Shown here: positions 1 to 7,832 of the stretch, in pieces
How positions within the stretch are numbered: position 1 is the first letter of the stretch
How the letters are laid out: each line of letters opens with the position of its first letter
Source of the DNA: Alphaproteobacteria bacterium
GTDB taxonomy: Bacteria > Pseudomonadota > Alphaproteobacteria > UBA11136
Reading direction: 5' to 3'
DNA length: 42,225 nucleotides
Assembly: GCA_016776635.1 (NCBI GenBank)
Contig: JADHSZ010000020.1
Coordinates: 1-42,225 of the forward strand
Program-made: the position numbers and the translations under genes
Notes under the pieces: model-generated
Seen by the model: the letters and a program-made list of their open reading frames with translations, nothing else
The model's database searches: none
Told to the model about the DNA's origin: nothing

Positions 1-48
1 ACAATGGCATTGTAGAGGTCGTCGGTTCGATCCCGACTGGCTCCACCA
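1..48 (+). tRNA. tRNA-Ala (GGC anticodon), 3' part only
   Basis: The window opens inside a tRNA gene. The visible part holds the anticodon loop AT-GGC-AT with the 3' half of the anticodon stem, a T-arm with stem GTCGG/CCGAC around TTCGATC (21-37), the 3' acceptor strand TGGCTCC and an encoded CCA ending at 48. Anticodon GGC reads GCC alanine codons, and the 3' acceptor strand fits alanine tRNAs. The 5' half lies outside the window, so the acceptor and D-arm cannot be checked. Confidence 0.9.
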
Positions 49-52
49 GTTA

Positions 53-90
53 AACAAGGGTCCGGCGTGAAATCGCCGGGCCTTTGTTGT
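53..90 (+). terminator. Intrinsic terminator of the tRNA-Ala gene
   Basis: A GC-rich hairpin starts 5 bases after the CCA end. The arms begin AACAAGGG and end CCTTTGTT, the loop is TGAAAT, and pairing runs about 15 bp including a few G:U pairs. It is followed by a T-rich stretch (TTTGTTGTTTG). Position and form fit factor-independent termination of the tRNA transcript. Confidence 0.7.
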
Positions 91-241
91 TTGTGGGTGT
101 TCTTTTGTGGGCGCTCCATGGCGGGGAAGAGTAAAAAAACGTCACGTCAACCGGCTGGTTTGGACACCAGCACTGCTATAGAGTCGGCCGCTCCGGAACG
201 TTTACATCGCCCCAGAATAGCGGCGTTACCCAAGGTGTCCA

Positions 242-1708
242 ATGGCCCAGAATCCCGTAAAACGCCTCTCCGTCAATACGCTCGCCATGATGACGGTTGC
301 CGCCGTGGTCAGCCTTCGCGGCCTTCCCATGATGGCCAAGGAGGGCACGGAGATGTTCTTCTATATCGGCTTCTGCACGGTGCTGTTCCTGCTCCCGGGG
401 TCGCTGGTTTCGGCCGAACTCGGCGGCGCCTTTTCCCATACCAAGGGCGGCGTCTATAGCTGGGTCAAGGAGGCATTCGGCGCGCGTTGGGGATTCGTGG
501 CGATCTGGCTGCAATGGATTCAAAATGTCGTGTGGTACCCCACCGTCCTGGCCTTCGCGGCCGCAGCACTCGCCTACCTGTTTCTTGATCCCGGACTGGC
601 CGAACTGGGCTGGTATAACGCCGCCGTTATCCTCGTCGTCTATTGGACGGCAACGCTTCTGACCCTGCGCGGGGTCTCGGTCCAGGCCGCCGCGACGAAA
701 TGGCTTCTCCTCCTGGGGACGATTTTGCCGGGCGTCCTGGTCATGGGTTTCGCGCTGCTTTGGATCATCCAGGGCAATGCGGTCGAATTCCTGGCCGCCG
801 GAAATACGGGCGGCGTGGCGGCGGATGGCTATGTCCATCCGCGCTTCTTCCCCCATATCACCGGGCTCAGCGATATGGCATTCCTGGCCGGCATCATACT
901 GCTCTTCGCCGGGGTCGAGGTACAGGCCGTCCATGCCAGGGAACTAAGCGATCCGCCACGGCAATATCCCGCCGCCATGTTCCTCGCCATGCTCATCATC
1001 TTCGGGCTGTTCACCCTCGGTGCGCTCGCCGTGGCGGTGGTGGTGCCGGCGCAGCAGATCAGCCTCACCGCCGGCCTGATGCAGGCGTTCCAGGTCTTCC
1101 TACAGCGCTTCGGCGTCGCGGACGCAATCCCGCTTGTCGGTCTGTTGGTGGCCTTTGGCGCTATCGGCGGGGTCATGGCGTGGATTGGCGGCCCCAGCCG
1201 CGGCCTGTTGGAGACAGCGCAGGAGGGCGAACTGCCGCCGTTTCTCGCCAGGACAAATGCCCAAGGCGTCCAGATCAACATCCTCGTCATCCAGGGCGTG
1301 ATCGTTACCGCGCTGACAAGCCTCTATCTCATGATGTCGAATGTCAGCGTCGCCTTCTTTATATTGTCGGCGATGACGGTCACGCTTTATCTGGTCATGT
1401 ATATTCTCATGTACGCTGCCGCCATCCGCCTGCGCTACACACGGCCCGACCTGCCGCGCACGTACAAGGTTCCGGGCGGGATGCCGGGCATGTGGATCAT
1501 CGCCGGCGTCGGCCTGCTCGCCGTCGTTTTCGCGCTGGTGGTCGGCTTCTTCCCGCCGTCGAACCTGCCCATAGGCAATCCGGCGCTCTATGTGGGCCTC
1601 GTGGCCGGGGGGCTGATTATCTTCGTCGGCGCGCCGATTGTAATCCATGCTATGAAAAAGCCGGGCTGGGCCGCCAAGACTCCCGCAACCACCGCCGCGC
1701 CGCCCTGA
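242..1708 (+). CDS. gadC: Glutamate/GABA antiporter, GadC-like
   Basis: Predicted inner-membrane amino acid antiporter of the APC superfamily (488 residues, about 12 hydrophobic segments). In the GadB/GadC acid-resistance system it imports glutamate and exports the GABA made by the decarboxylase, removing a cytoplasmic proton per cycle. The segment WIGGPSRG (about residues 314-321) matches the conserved WI-x-GPSRG region of GadC, and the motif order along the chain follows GadC. The start at 242 has AAGGTG 5 bases upstream. It lies 91 bp before gadB on the same strand, so the two are probably one unit. After the last membrane segment only about 20 residues remain, whereas E. coli GadC has a longer C-terminal plug that blocks the channel at neutral pH; that plug appears to be missing. 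A related glutamate permease cannot be excluded, but the partner gene makes GadC the best call. Confidence 0.88.
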   Translation: MAQNPVKRLSVNTLAMMTVAAVVSLRGLPMMAKEGTEMFFYIGFCTVLFLLPGSLVSAELGGAFSHTKGGVYSWVKEAFGARWGFVAIWLQWIQNVVWYPTVLAFAAAALAYLFLDPGLAELGWYNAAVILVVYWTATLLTLRGVSVQAAATKWLLLLGTILPGVLVMGFALLWIIQGNAVEFLAAGNTGGVAADGYVHPRFFPHITGLSDMAFLAGIILLFAGVEVQAVHARELSDPPRQYPAAMFLAMLIIFGLFTLGALAVAVVVPAQQISLTAGLMQAFQVFLQRFGVADAIPLVGLLVAFGAIGGVMAWIGGPSRGLLETAQEGELPPFLARTNAQGVQINILVIQGVIVTALTSLYLMMSNVSVAFFILSAMTVTLYLVMYILMYAAAIRLRYTRPDLPRTYKVPGGMPGMWIIAGVGLLAVVFALVVGFFPPSNLPIGNPALYVGLVAGGLIIFVGAPIVIHAMKKPGWAAKTPATTAAPP

Positions 1709-1799
1709 ATTCCAGAGGCGTGAAAACCGCCAAAAGCGAATCACCAGAAACAAGCCGCCGGGAACAGGCCGGCACAGCCATAATTACTGGAGACCCGCC

Positions 1800-3209
1800 A
1801 TGCCGCTCCATCACAAAGATGACATCTGCACAAAGATTGATGATGACGTTTATGCCTCGACTGACCTTGCCGTCACCGTGCCCAAGTTCAAGTTTCCCCC
1901 CGGCGAACATAACCCGAATCACGTCTACAGCATCGTCCATGACGAGTTGATGCTCGACGGCAATTCACGCCAGAACCTGGCCACCTTCTGCACCACCTGG
2001 ATGGAACCCGAGATGAGCCGGCTGATGGCGGAATGCGTCGACAAGAATATGATCGACAAGGATGAGTATCCACAAACCGCCGAGATCGAAAGCCGTTGCG
2101 TGCACATGCTCGCCGATCTGTGGAACGCGCCGGACGCTGCCAATACGCTCGGCTGCTCAACCACCGGATCAAGCGAGGCGGCCATGCTCGGCGGCATGGC
2201 GCTCAAATGGAAATGGCGGGAGCGCCGCCGCGCCGAGGGTAAACCCACCGACAAGCCCAACCTCATCACCGGCCCGGTACAGATTTGCTGGCACAAATTC
2301 GCCCGCTATTGGGATATCGAACTGCGCGAAATCCCCATGGAGGGCGAGCGCCTGCTCATGACGCCCGAGGAAGTGATCAAACGCTGTGACGAAAACACCA
2401 TCGGCGTGGTGCCCACCCTTGGCGTCACCTTCACCTGTCAGTACGAACCGGTGAAAGCCGTGAACGATGCCCTCGACAAACTCCAGAAAGAGTCCGGGCT
2501 CGATATTCCGATCCATGTGGACGGCGCCAGCGGCGGTTTTCTCGCCCCCTTCATAGACCCCGATCTGGAATGGGACTTCCGCCTGCCACGGGTTAAATCC
2601 ATTAATGCGTCGGGGCACAAGTATGGTCTCGCCCCGCTTGGCGTCGGCTGGGCTATCTGGCGTGACAAGGACGACCTGCCCGAGGATCTGATTTTCCGGG
2701 TCAATTATCTCGGCGGCGACATGCCCACCTTCGCCCTTAACTTCTCGCGGCCGGGCGGTGAAATCATATGTCAGTACTATAACTTCCTGCGGCTCGGCAA
2801 AGAGGGCTACCGCAAGATTCACCATGCCTGTTACGAGACCGCCCAGTATCTCGCCGACGAGATCGCCAACATGGGCCCCTTCGAGATTATTTACGACGGC
2901 AGGGGCGGCATGCCCGCGCTGTGTTGGAAGCTGAAAGACGGCGCTGACGTTGACTTTACGCTCTATGACTTTGCCGACCGCCTGCGCGGGCGGGGATGGC
3001 AGGTGCCCGCCTACGCCATGCCGGCGGATCGAACCGATCTGGTGATCCAGCGCATTCTTGTGCGCCATGGCGTCAGCCGCGATCTCGGCCAACTGCTGCT
3101 CGAAGATATACGGCGCACCCTCGACCATTTCGAAAAACACCCGGTGGCCACGCCGCTTACCGAAGACGAGGCGGGCGGCAACAACCATACCGGCCGGGCA
3201 ACCGGCTGA
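1800..3209 (+). CDS. gadB: Glutamate decarboxylase (PLP-dependent)
   Basis: Converts L-glutamate to GABA and CO2, consuming a proton; cytosolic, with possible membrane association at low pH. The 469 residues align along their length with bacterial glutamate decarboxylases: [10 protein letters not shown] near the N-terminus, [28 protein letters not shown], and the PLP-lysine motif SGHKYG with Lys274 as the predicted Schiff-base residue. The aspartate of HVDGASGG should contact the PLP nitrogen. The C-terminus carries a histidine (NNHTG), roughly where E. coli GadB has the histidine that closes the active site at neutral pH; this equivalence is only suggested. The start has GGAG upstream. It is second in the gadC-gadB unit and is followed within 25 bp by a hairpin. 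Confidence 0.96.
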   Translation: MPLHHKDDICTKIDDDVYASTDLAVTVPKFKFPPGEHNPNHVYSIVHDELMLDGNSRQNLATFCTTWMEPEMSRLMAECVDKNMIDKDEYPQTAEIESRCVHMLADLWNAPDAANTLGCSTTGSSEAAMLGGMALKWKWRERRRAEGKPTDKPNLITGPVQICWHKFARYWDIELREIPMEGERLLMTPEEVIKRCDENTIGVVPTLGVTFTCQYEPVKAVNDALDKLQKESGLDIPIHVDGASGGFLAPFIDPDLEWDFRLPRVKSINASGHKYGLAPLGVGWAIWRDKDDLPEDLIFRVNYLGGDMPTFALNFSRPGGEIICQYYNFLRLGKEGYRKIHHACYETAQYLADEIANMGPFEIIYDGRGGMPALCWKLKDGADVDFTLYDFADRLRGRGWQVPAYAMPADRTDLVIQRILVRHGVSRDLGQLLLEDIRRTLDHFEKHPVATPLTEDEAGGNNHTGRATG

Positions 3210-3231
3210 GGCGCTCCGAGACACCCCAACG

Positions 3232-3260
3232 AAAAACCCCGCAGGTTTCCCCACGGGGTC
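3232..3260 (-). terminator. Terminator of peptide gene A (possibly two-way with gadB)
   Basis: The stem ACCCCG (3236-3241) / CGGGGT (3254-3259) is followed on the minus strand by TTTTT, so it suits the leftward peptide gene at 3298-3435. The rightward gadB ends at 3209 and may also use it, but with a poorer T-run. The outer flank (3212-3246) is nearly identical to the flank of the cold-shock gene terminator at 3517-3552. Confidence 0.65.
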
Positions 3261-3297
3261 TTTGCGGCCTGAAGCTGGGCCAGGCTAATCCGGTCGT

Positions 3298-3435
3298 CTA
3301 GCCAACACAGGCGTAGCTATAGTTGCTTAAAGCAGCGCCACACATCAGCGCATCCCCGGCGGTCCGGTCCAGAGCTTCGTCGGAAAGCTCTTTCACGTCT
3401 TCACTCTCGATCTTCTTTACATCTGTTTTGGGCAT
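3298..3435 (-). CDS. Small leader-plus-core peptide A (RiPP-precursor-like), 45 aa
   Basis: A 45-codon gene. The N-terminal 24 residues (M-P-KTDVKKIESED, then VKELSDEALDR) are almost identical to those of the peptides at 16300-16437 and 16462-16602. The last 20 residues differ completely and contain two cysteines (C32 and C43, spacing C-X10-C) plus Ser, Tyr and Asn. Against peptide B, 8 of the first 12 codons after ATG differ and all 8 changes are synonymous third-position changes, so the leader is translated and under selection. The ribosome site AGGGGGG precedes ATG. A conserved upstream element (3475-3516) and its own terminator bracket the gene. The shape (acidic helical leader with an ELSDEALDR segment, then a variable Cys-containing core) resembles RiPP precursors. 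The product is unknown and no maturase is seen nearby. A small stress or toxin peptide is the alternative. Confidence 0.8.
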   Translation of the reverse strand: MPKTDVKKIESEDVKELSDEALDRTAGDALMCGAALSNYSYACVG

Positions 3436-3474
3436 GGGTTTCCCCCCTAACTTGGAATGAATGTCAGTGCGCAC

Positions 3475-3516
3475 GCATCCTAAACCTTAAGTCGCACGGC
3501 AAGGGAACATTATTCC
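3475..3516 (-). promoter_or_regulatory. Conserved upstream element / promoter of peptide gene A
   Basis: Read on the minus strand this contains GGAATAATGTT, then CCCT, GCGAC and TAGGAT. The same words in the same order occur upstream of peptide gene C at 16642-16684. TAGGAT lies 42 bp before the start codon here and 43 bp there, which suits a -10 element. In both copies GGAAT is followed exactly 17 bases later by CGAC, so an alternative-sigma promoter or an activator site is also possible. Confidence 0.6.
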
Positions 3517-3535
3517 CGCTCTGAGACACCCCCAA

Positions 3536-3566
3536 CGAAAAACCCCGCCGGTGTGAACCGGCGGGG
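3536..3566 (-). terminator. Terminator of the cold-shock gene
   Basis: A perfect 10-bp stem CCCCGCCGGT / ACCGGCGGGG with the 4-base loop GTGA (3543-3566) is followed on the minus strand by TTTTT. It sits 44 bp beyond the stop codon of the cold-shock gene and directly before the promoter element of peptide gene A, so it insulates the two. Confidence 0.85.
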
Positions 3567-3609
3567 CTTGGTAGATACGGTGATTACCGTAGAGAGGTCC
3601 GTTTAGACC

Positions 3610-3819
3610 CTACTCCACAACCACCAGGTTCTCGGCGGAGGATTTGCCGTTCTGGCCGGGGACCAGTTCGAATTCCACTTTCTGCCCTTCGTGAAGACCG
3701 GGAAGGCCGGCACGTTCAACGGCGGAAATGTGAACGAAGGCATCCTTGGAGCCGTCATCGGGCTCGATAAAGCCATAACCCTTGGTGGGGTTGAACCATT
3801 TTACTGTTCCAGTAGTCAT
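3610..3819 (-). CDS. cspA: Cold-shock domain protein, CspA family
   Basis: A 69-residue single cold-shock domain that binds single-stranded nucleic acid and acts as an RNA chaperone or antiterminator. [17 protein letters not shown] contains the RNP1 region (KGYGFIEP) and DAFVHIS is RNP2. Length and sequence are standard for the family. The ribosome site AGAGGA precedes the ATG. The region upstream to about 4100 has no gene and may provide the long leader typical of csp mRNAs. Whether this copy is cold-induced cannot be told from sequence. Confidence 0.95.
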   Translation of the reverse strand: MTTGTVKWFNPTKGYGFIEPDDGSKDAFVHISAVERAGLPGLHEGQKVEFELVPGQNGKSSAENLVVVE

Positions 3820-4159
3820 ATCTTATTGTCCTCTTAAACGATTGTAGTGACGCAAGCAGCTTCAGGCCGCGTTACGGGTTCTTGGTCTCACAATGTCTCG
3901 GGGTAACGTGGCTAGGCGCTATGGGCGTCATAGGAAGATACGCCAGGATAATGTGTAACCGAACGGCTTATTTGGCGGCTTTTGTGTTTATTTGCAAGGA
4001 AAATCCACGGCGGGGCTGTTTTTCTGTTTTTTGCCCGAGACCTTACGATGAACGGAAAAGGCCGGTATGATAGCGTAGCCGGGAGACAATAAGGCTCCTG
4101 AGTTAATGGATATAGTGATCGCCGAAACATGGCGGCAAACCACAACAGGGGAGGAAATC
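3820..4159. other. Divergent intergenic region between cspA and dodecin
   Basis: This 340-bp stretch lies between two divergent genes and should hold both promoters and the cspA leader. Short reading frames across it do not resemble proteins. A TATGAT hexamer at 4066-4071 could be a -10 element for dodecin, but no good -35 element accompanies it. No repeat or RNA gene was recognised. Confidence 0.5.
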
Positions 4160-4363
4160 ATGACTGTTGCACATGTAACCAAGCTCACGGCCTCGTCCGG
4201 GGAAAGCTTTCAGGGCGCCGTGAAAGAGGCGCTGAACAGAGCGGCGCAAACCCTGCGCGGCATTTCGGGTCTCGAGGTAGTCTCGCAGAAGGCCAAGATA
4301 GTGGACGGCAAAATCGCCGAATACCGCGTTACCGTCGAGGTCACCTTTATTATCGAGAGTTGA
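4160..4363 (+). CDS. Dodecin (flavin-binding dodecamer protein)
   Basis: Small flavin-binding protein that assembles into hollow dodecamers and stores or buffers flavin in the cytosol. The 67-residue product (VAHVTKLTASS..., then SFQGAVKEALNRA and GLEVVSQKAKI) matches dodecins in size and beta-alpha-beta-beta pattern. An upstream in-frame ATG at 4106 would add 18 residues unlike any dodecin. The ATG at 4160 has GGGGAGG 5 bases upstream and is chosen. The gene stands alone, converging on the DUF2336 gene. Confidence 0.93.
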   Translation: MTVAHVTKLTASSGESFQGAVKEALNRAAQTLRGISGLEVVSQKAKIVDGKIAEYRVTVEVTFIIES

Positions 4364-4402
4364 GAACCGCTCGCGCCGCCACGGGCGTAAAGGCTTAAGC
4401 CT

Positions 4403-6247
4403 TCACAGATCGAGGAAGGCGTCGAGGCGGTGCTTCATTTCCTTCTCGCTCATGGGGAAGCCGCCGCTTGAGGAGAGGGGCAGCGTTTCGTTACGGGGAA
4501 TCTGGACGACGCGGCTCTGCACCACGGAAGCCAAAGACATACTGAGCCCGGTCTTCCATACCAGGGCGGTAATGACGAAGGAATCCTTGGAGGCGAGTAT
4601 TCTCCTCACGTCCTTGCCGTCATGGCCGGACAACAGGATGAGGGAGGTGCGCACGAATACGTGATCCCCCATGTTGATGGCGGAAATAATGATCTTTTCG
4701 GTGAGCCGCCCTTCCCCGTGGAGCTTGGTGGCCAACTCCCGGGAGGAAATATCCTCGGGACCGATCTCCTCTTCGTCATCGTCTTCCTCGTCCTCCTTGG
4801 CCCAGTCGGGCTCCACGATGGCGGCCTTCGCCTTTTTCGCGCCGGATTCCTCCCAATCCAAATCCACCGGACCCGATTCTTTTCTTTCCCCGGCCGACCA
4901 GTCGGGGTCGTAAATCTTGTCCCCCTCTTCTCCGGGCATGGGAGAGAGGACCGAGTCCCGGAAGTAGTCGAGCTGGGCCTGACATTCCGCCTCGTCTAAG
5001 GGGCAGGGAGCCTTCTTGCCACCCTTGGGCGCGACAACGGCAGCGGCGGGAATGGCGCACATGTCGCGCTGGACACGGGCAGCCAGTCCCATATCCAGCC
5101 CCGCCTGCCGCATCAGGGCCACCACCGCCTTGGCGCTTTGCGATTCGACAATGCGTGCCACCACCTCGCGCGGCAGGCCGGTGAGAACCGCCAGCGCGGA
5201 AGCCACGAAACCATGCTCCTTCTTCTTTAAGGCCTTGGCCACGGCCTTGGCGTCCAGCTTGCCCTCGTCGTGGAGCTGTTGCGCCCGTTCGGTTTCCTGC
5301 CGTGCCTGCTGCGAGGTGGTGGCGGAGGCCGTGCGGCGGGCGGTTTCCTCAGGTGTCTCCTCCAGCCTGCGGTGTACTTCCCGGCTCACCATGCCCAGGG
5401 TTTCCGGGTCCAGATCGTCATTGGACCGCATCACCTCGAGCAGGGAATCGGCCGCGAATTCAGCCAGTTTCCGTGCCGCATCAAGAGAGAGATTAGGACG
5501 CCGCGCGAGGGGCTCCTGCCAACTCTCCCTTTCCCGCGCCTTCTCCACCAGGCTGTCACAGGTCTCTTCGCGGATCTGGGCGCTTTTATTGGCAAGCATG
5601 GCGGCGATAGCCGCCGTCTTGTCGGTGGTGGCGATGGCGTCGCACACGCCCTCACCAAGGCCGAAACGCCGGGAAATCTCGATCAGAACACCCTGCAGGG
5701 GGCCGCTCTGGATGATCTCCATAAGGTCGGTATCGGAAAGCAGCGGCGAACAGCGCAGCACCGGGCCGGCCACTTCCAGCTCCGTATCCCTGGCCAGGTG
5801 CAGGATGATGCGGTGGGGCGCGTTGGTCACGTCCTTCAAGGTTTCCGCCAGGACCGCACGCACCCGGGGAAGCTGGTCACGAACCAGAATTTCAAGAACC
5901 TCGATGGTGAGACAGGTAAGGCGGTCGGAATCGTCTTCGCTCAGCCCCGGCACCAGCTTGCCGATTTTCCCGGCAAGGTCACAGCGCACATCACCTTCGG
6001 AATCTTTGGCCAACAGCATATCGGCCTGGCGCGGGGTCTTGACGTTGGTAGCGATCTCGCGCCGCACCTCGGGCACCGTGTCCTCGGCCAGGTAATAAAG
6101 GATTTCGGGACGGATATCGTGCCGCGCCGCCAGCTTGCGGCGCACCTTTGCGTCCTGGTGACCCGCCAGCTCCTTCTCCTGATCGTAGGAAAGCGGCGCC
6201 TTGCCAAAAGACACCCCCTTCATCAGGCGGTCGAGAATTTCGCTCAC
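4403..6247 (-). CDS. DUF2336 protein with a duplicated C-terminal module
   Basis: A 614-residue alpha-helical protein of unknown function. The N-terminal part (about 1-300) resembles DUF2336, a HEAT-like domain common in Rhodospirillales: KAPLSYDQEKELA, VRRKLAARHDIRPEILYYLAEDTVPEVRREIA. The C-terminal half contains one module twice, starting at LHDEGKLDAKAV (about residue 322) and LHGEGRLTEKII (about 505). Each copy continues through a GL-x-M-x-LA segment and R-x-x-x-x-IP, and ends in a C-terminal R/QLD-x-F/Y helix. A very acidic linker (EEDDDEEE) separates them. A GTG start at 6247 with GAGGGGG upstream is preferred; the frame stays open to 6559, but that DNA is AT-rich and not protein-like. 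It is transcribed alone, divergent from irr. Confidence 0.8.
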   Translation of the reverse strand: MSEILDRLMKGVSFGKAPLSYDQEKELAGHQDAKVRRKLAARHDIRPEILYYLAEDTVPEVRREIATNVKTPRQADMLLAKDSEGDVRCDLAGKIGKLVPGLSEDDSDRLTCLTIEVLEILVRDQLPRVRAVLAETLKDVTNAPHRIILHLARDTELEVAGPVLRCSPLLSDTDLMEIIQSGPLQGVLIEISRRFGLGEGVCDAIATTDKTAAIAAMLANKSAQIREETCDSLVEKARERESWQEPLARRPNLSLDAARKLAEFAADSLLEVMRSNDDLDPETLGMVSREVHRRLEETPEETARRTASATTSQQARQETERAQQLHDEGKLDAKAVAKALKKKEHGFVASALAVLTGLPREVVARIVESQSAKAVVALMRQAGLDMGLAARVQRDMCAIPAAAVVAPKGGKKAPCPLDEAECQAQLDYFRDSVLSPMPGEEGDKIYDPDWSAGERKESGPVDLDWEESGAKKAKAAIVEPDWAKEDEEDDDEEEIGPEDISSRELATKLHGEGRLTEKIIISAINMGDHVFVRTSLILLSGHDGKDVRRILASKDSFVITALVWKTGLSMSLASVVQSRVVQIPRNETLPLSSSGGFPMSEKEMKHRLDAFLDL

Positions 6248-6691
6248 GCTAGCACCCCCTCGGCATGGATGGCGGATTCCTGACCCACGGATATATACCC
6301 TAAATACAAGCACAAAGCAGGCTCTTTGCCCGCAATGAATGTAATAGTCCGCAATGAACGTAATTAAGAGGTGCAATTCACGGACCATTATACCCCCCTG
6401 CAAAAGTATTTTATTAAGGTTTGACCGCAAACCGGACCAAGGGCCGAATACTCCAAGGGGTAAGAGGTGCGTCATTATGTCCGGGCTTACTGCCAAAAGC
6501 CCCGGACAATGGGGATAACAGGGGGATTCAGCGGAGTTAATTTCATGGAGTACCGCCATAGAGTTAATTTATTTTTATTCTAAACAAAGATTTCCTTTTG
6601 TTATTGTTAGAAACAATTGTATAACTCCCCGCGTATAACCCTACTTTATTTAGGGGATATAGAACGGGAAATAAAAACGGGAAGCCAGACC
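6248..6691. other. Divergent intergenic region with stem-loop and direct repeats
   Basis: This AT-rich 444-bp region separates DUF2336 and irr and must carry both promoters. It contains two copies of CCGCAATGAAYGTAAT 19 bp apart (6330 and 6349), two copies of GAGTTAATTT 27 bp apart (6534 and 6561), and a strong hairpin TGTCCGGG/CCCGGACA (6478-6508, extended by CTT/AAG). TTCTAA and TTAGAA half-sites occur at 6578-6610, upstream of irr, and could be Irr/Fur-type sites. No gene was recognised. Confidence 0.5.
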
Positions 6692-7129
6692 ATGGACAAG
6701 ATTCTCACAGGCAACTGGAAAAGCATGCGGCCGTACGCCTCCGCCCTAGACCGGCTCAGGAATGCGGGTCTGCGCCCGACGCGCCAGCGTCTGGCCCTGG
6801 CCAAGCTGTTGTTCGAAAACGGCGACCGCCACATTACCGCCGAGGATCTCCATTCCGAGGCCCGCAATGCTGGCGTCAGCGTATCGCTGGCTACCGTCTA
6901 CAATACCCTGCACCAGTTCACCCAGACCGAGCTGTTGCGCGAGGTGGTGGTTGAATCAGGCCGCGCCTATTTCGATACCAACACCACCCAGCACAGTCAC
7001 TTCTTCTTCGAGAAGAGCGGCCGCCTGATGGACATTCCCGCCGATGCCATTGAAATCTCCCAACTTCCTTCCGCGCCCGACGGCGCCGAGATATCGGGCA
7101 TCGACGTCACCGTCCGCATCGACGCTTAA
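6692..7129 (+). CDS. irr: Iron response regulator Irr (Fur family)
   Basis: Transcription factor of the Fur superfamily. In alphaproteobacteria Irr represses or activates iron and heme genes under iron limitation and responds to heme rather than to Fe2+ directly. The winged helix is seen in LRPTRQRLALAKLLF and VSVSLATVYNTLHQFT. The dimerisation part has YFDTNTTQHSHFFFE, with the His-x-His cluster near residue 100 typical of Irr, and LMDIPADAIEI. The C-terminal zinc cysteines of ordinary Fur are absent, as in Irr. The ATG at 6692 (145 residues) has GGAAG upstream; an ATG at 6617 would add 25 residues not typical of the family. The next gene, rubrerythrin, has an Irr-box-like palindrome. Confidence 0.9.
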   Translation: MDKILTGNWKSMRPYASALDRLRNAGLRPTRQRLALAKLLFENGDRHITAEDLHSEARNAGVSVSLATVYNTLHQFTQTELLREVVVESGRAYFDTNTTQHSHFFFEKSGRLMDIPADAIEISQLPSAPDGAEISGIDVTVRIDA

Positions 7130-7182
7130 ATAACCCACAGTCAGCTAAATTAAATGAGGCATTGTCGCGTCTTATTGGCGAG

Positions 7183-7199
7183 CTTAGAATCATTCTTAG
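7183..7199. promoter_or_regulatory. Irr-box-like palindrome
   Basis: CTTAGAATCATTCTTAG is an imperfect palindrome with half-sites AGAAT/ATTCT. Iron-control elements bound by Irr in alphaproteobacteria are related to TTAGAA...TTCTAA. It ends one base before the -35 hexamer of the rubrerythrin promoter and 53 bp after the irr stop codon. Binding by Irr is inference. Confidence 0.5.
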
Positions 7200-7200
7200 C

Positions 7201-7229
7201 TTGACACGGCGCCCTGCCGGATGCATAAA
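7201..7229 (+). promoter_or_regulatory. Promoter of the rubrerythrin cluster
   Basis: TTGACA (7201-7206), a 17-bp spacer and CATAAA (7224-7229) form a good sigma-70-type promoter about 46 bp before the rubrerythrin ATG. The palindrome directly upstream of -35 is the likely control site. Confidence 0.6.
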
Positions 7230-7275
7230 AAGGGCCGCGCACAATCACTATCACTGTTGACAGGAGGACAACACA

Positions 7276-7695
7276 ATGGGCCTGAAAGGCACGAAGACCG
7301 AGGACAATCTGAAAGCCGCCTTTGCCGGCGAATCGCAGGCAAACCGCCGCTATCTCTATTTCGCCCAAAAGGCAGACGTGGAAGGCTATAACGACGTGGC
7401 CACCGTATTCCGCTCCACCGCCGAAGGCGAGACCGGTCACGCTCATGGCCATCTCGAATTCCTCGAGGAGACAGGCGATCCCGCCACCGGACAGCCCATA
7501 GGCTCCACTTCCCAGAATCTGGGCGCTGCTATCGCCGGTGAGACCCACGAATACACCGATATGTATCCCGGTATGGCCAAGAGCGCCCGGGAAGAAGGCT
7601 TCGATGAAATCGCCGACTGGTTCGAGACCCTGGCCAAGGCCGAGAAATCCCATGCCGGCCGTTTCCAGAAGGCTCTCGACGAGCTCGAAGGCTAA
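7276..7695 (+). CDS. Rubrerythrin, ferritin-like di-iron protein without rubredoxin domain
   Basis: Di-iron protein that reduces hydrogen peroxide in the cytosol. In 139 residues it has the ferritin-like four-helix ligand pattern: [29 protein letters not shown] and EKSHAGRF, giving the expected Glu and His iron ligands. The C-terminal rubredoxin domain of classical rubrerythrins is absent, so an outside electron donor is needed; the downstream Fe-S protein is a candidate. The ribosome site AGGAGGA lies 7 bases before ATG. It is first in a three-gene set with the Fe-S and DUF3501 proteins and likely iron-regulated through the upstream palindrome. Confidence 0.93.
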   Translation: MGLKGTKTEDNLKAAFAGESQANRRYLYFAQKADVEGYNDVATVFRSTAEGETGHAHGHLEFLEETGDPATGQPIGSTSQNLGAAIAGETHEYTDMYPGMAKSAREEGFDEIADWFETLAKAEKSHAGRFQKALDELEG

Positions 7696-7743
7696 GACGC
7701 TACCCGTCTGATCTGCTGCTCTGATCCTCTGCCACCACCACTC

Positions 7744-7807
7744 AGGACGGCGGGAACTGTTCTTCCCCCCGTCCTGGCAGGGGACGGCGGCGGATTTTAC
7801 GCCGCCC
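7744..7807 (+). other. Two tandem stem-loops between rubrerythrin and the Fe-S gene
   Basis: Hairpin 1 has AGGACGG plus GGGAA pairing with TTCCC plus CCGTCCT (7744-7775). Hairpin 2 has GGCGGCG / CGCCGCC around GATTTTA (7786-7806). Neither is followed by a T-run, so simple termination is unlikely. They could stabilise the rubrerythrin mRNA or mark a processing point that lowers downstream expression. Confidence 0.5.
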
Positions 7808-7832
7808 GTGCTTACCACGCAGAGGTTCTCCT

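Noticed and set aside
176..934. Long reading frame opposite gadC
   Set aside because: Composition and residue pattern are those of an antisense shadow of a GC-rich gene. Similar shadows lie opposite gadB, dnaA, dnaN, gyrB, coaBC and cobB.
6248..6559. N-terminal extension of the DUF2336 protein to 718 residues
   Set aside because: The extra DNA is AT-rich, encodes no family-like residues and holds promoter-type repeats. The GTG at 6247 has a good ribosome site.
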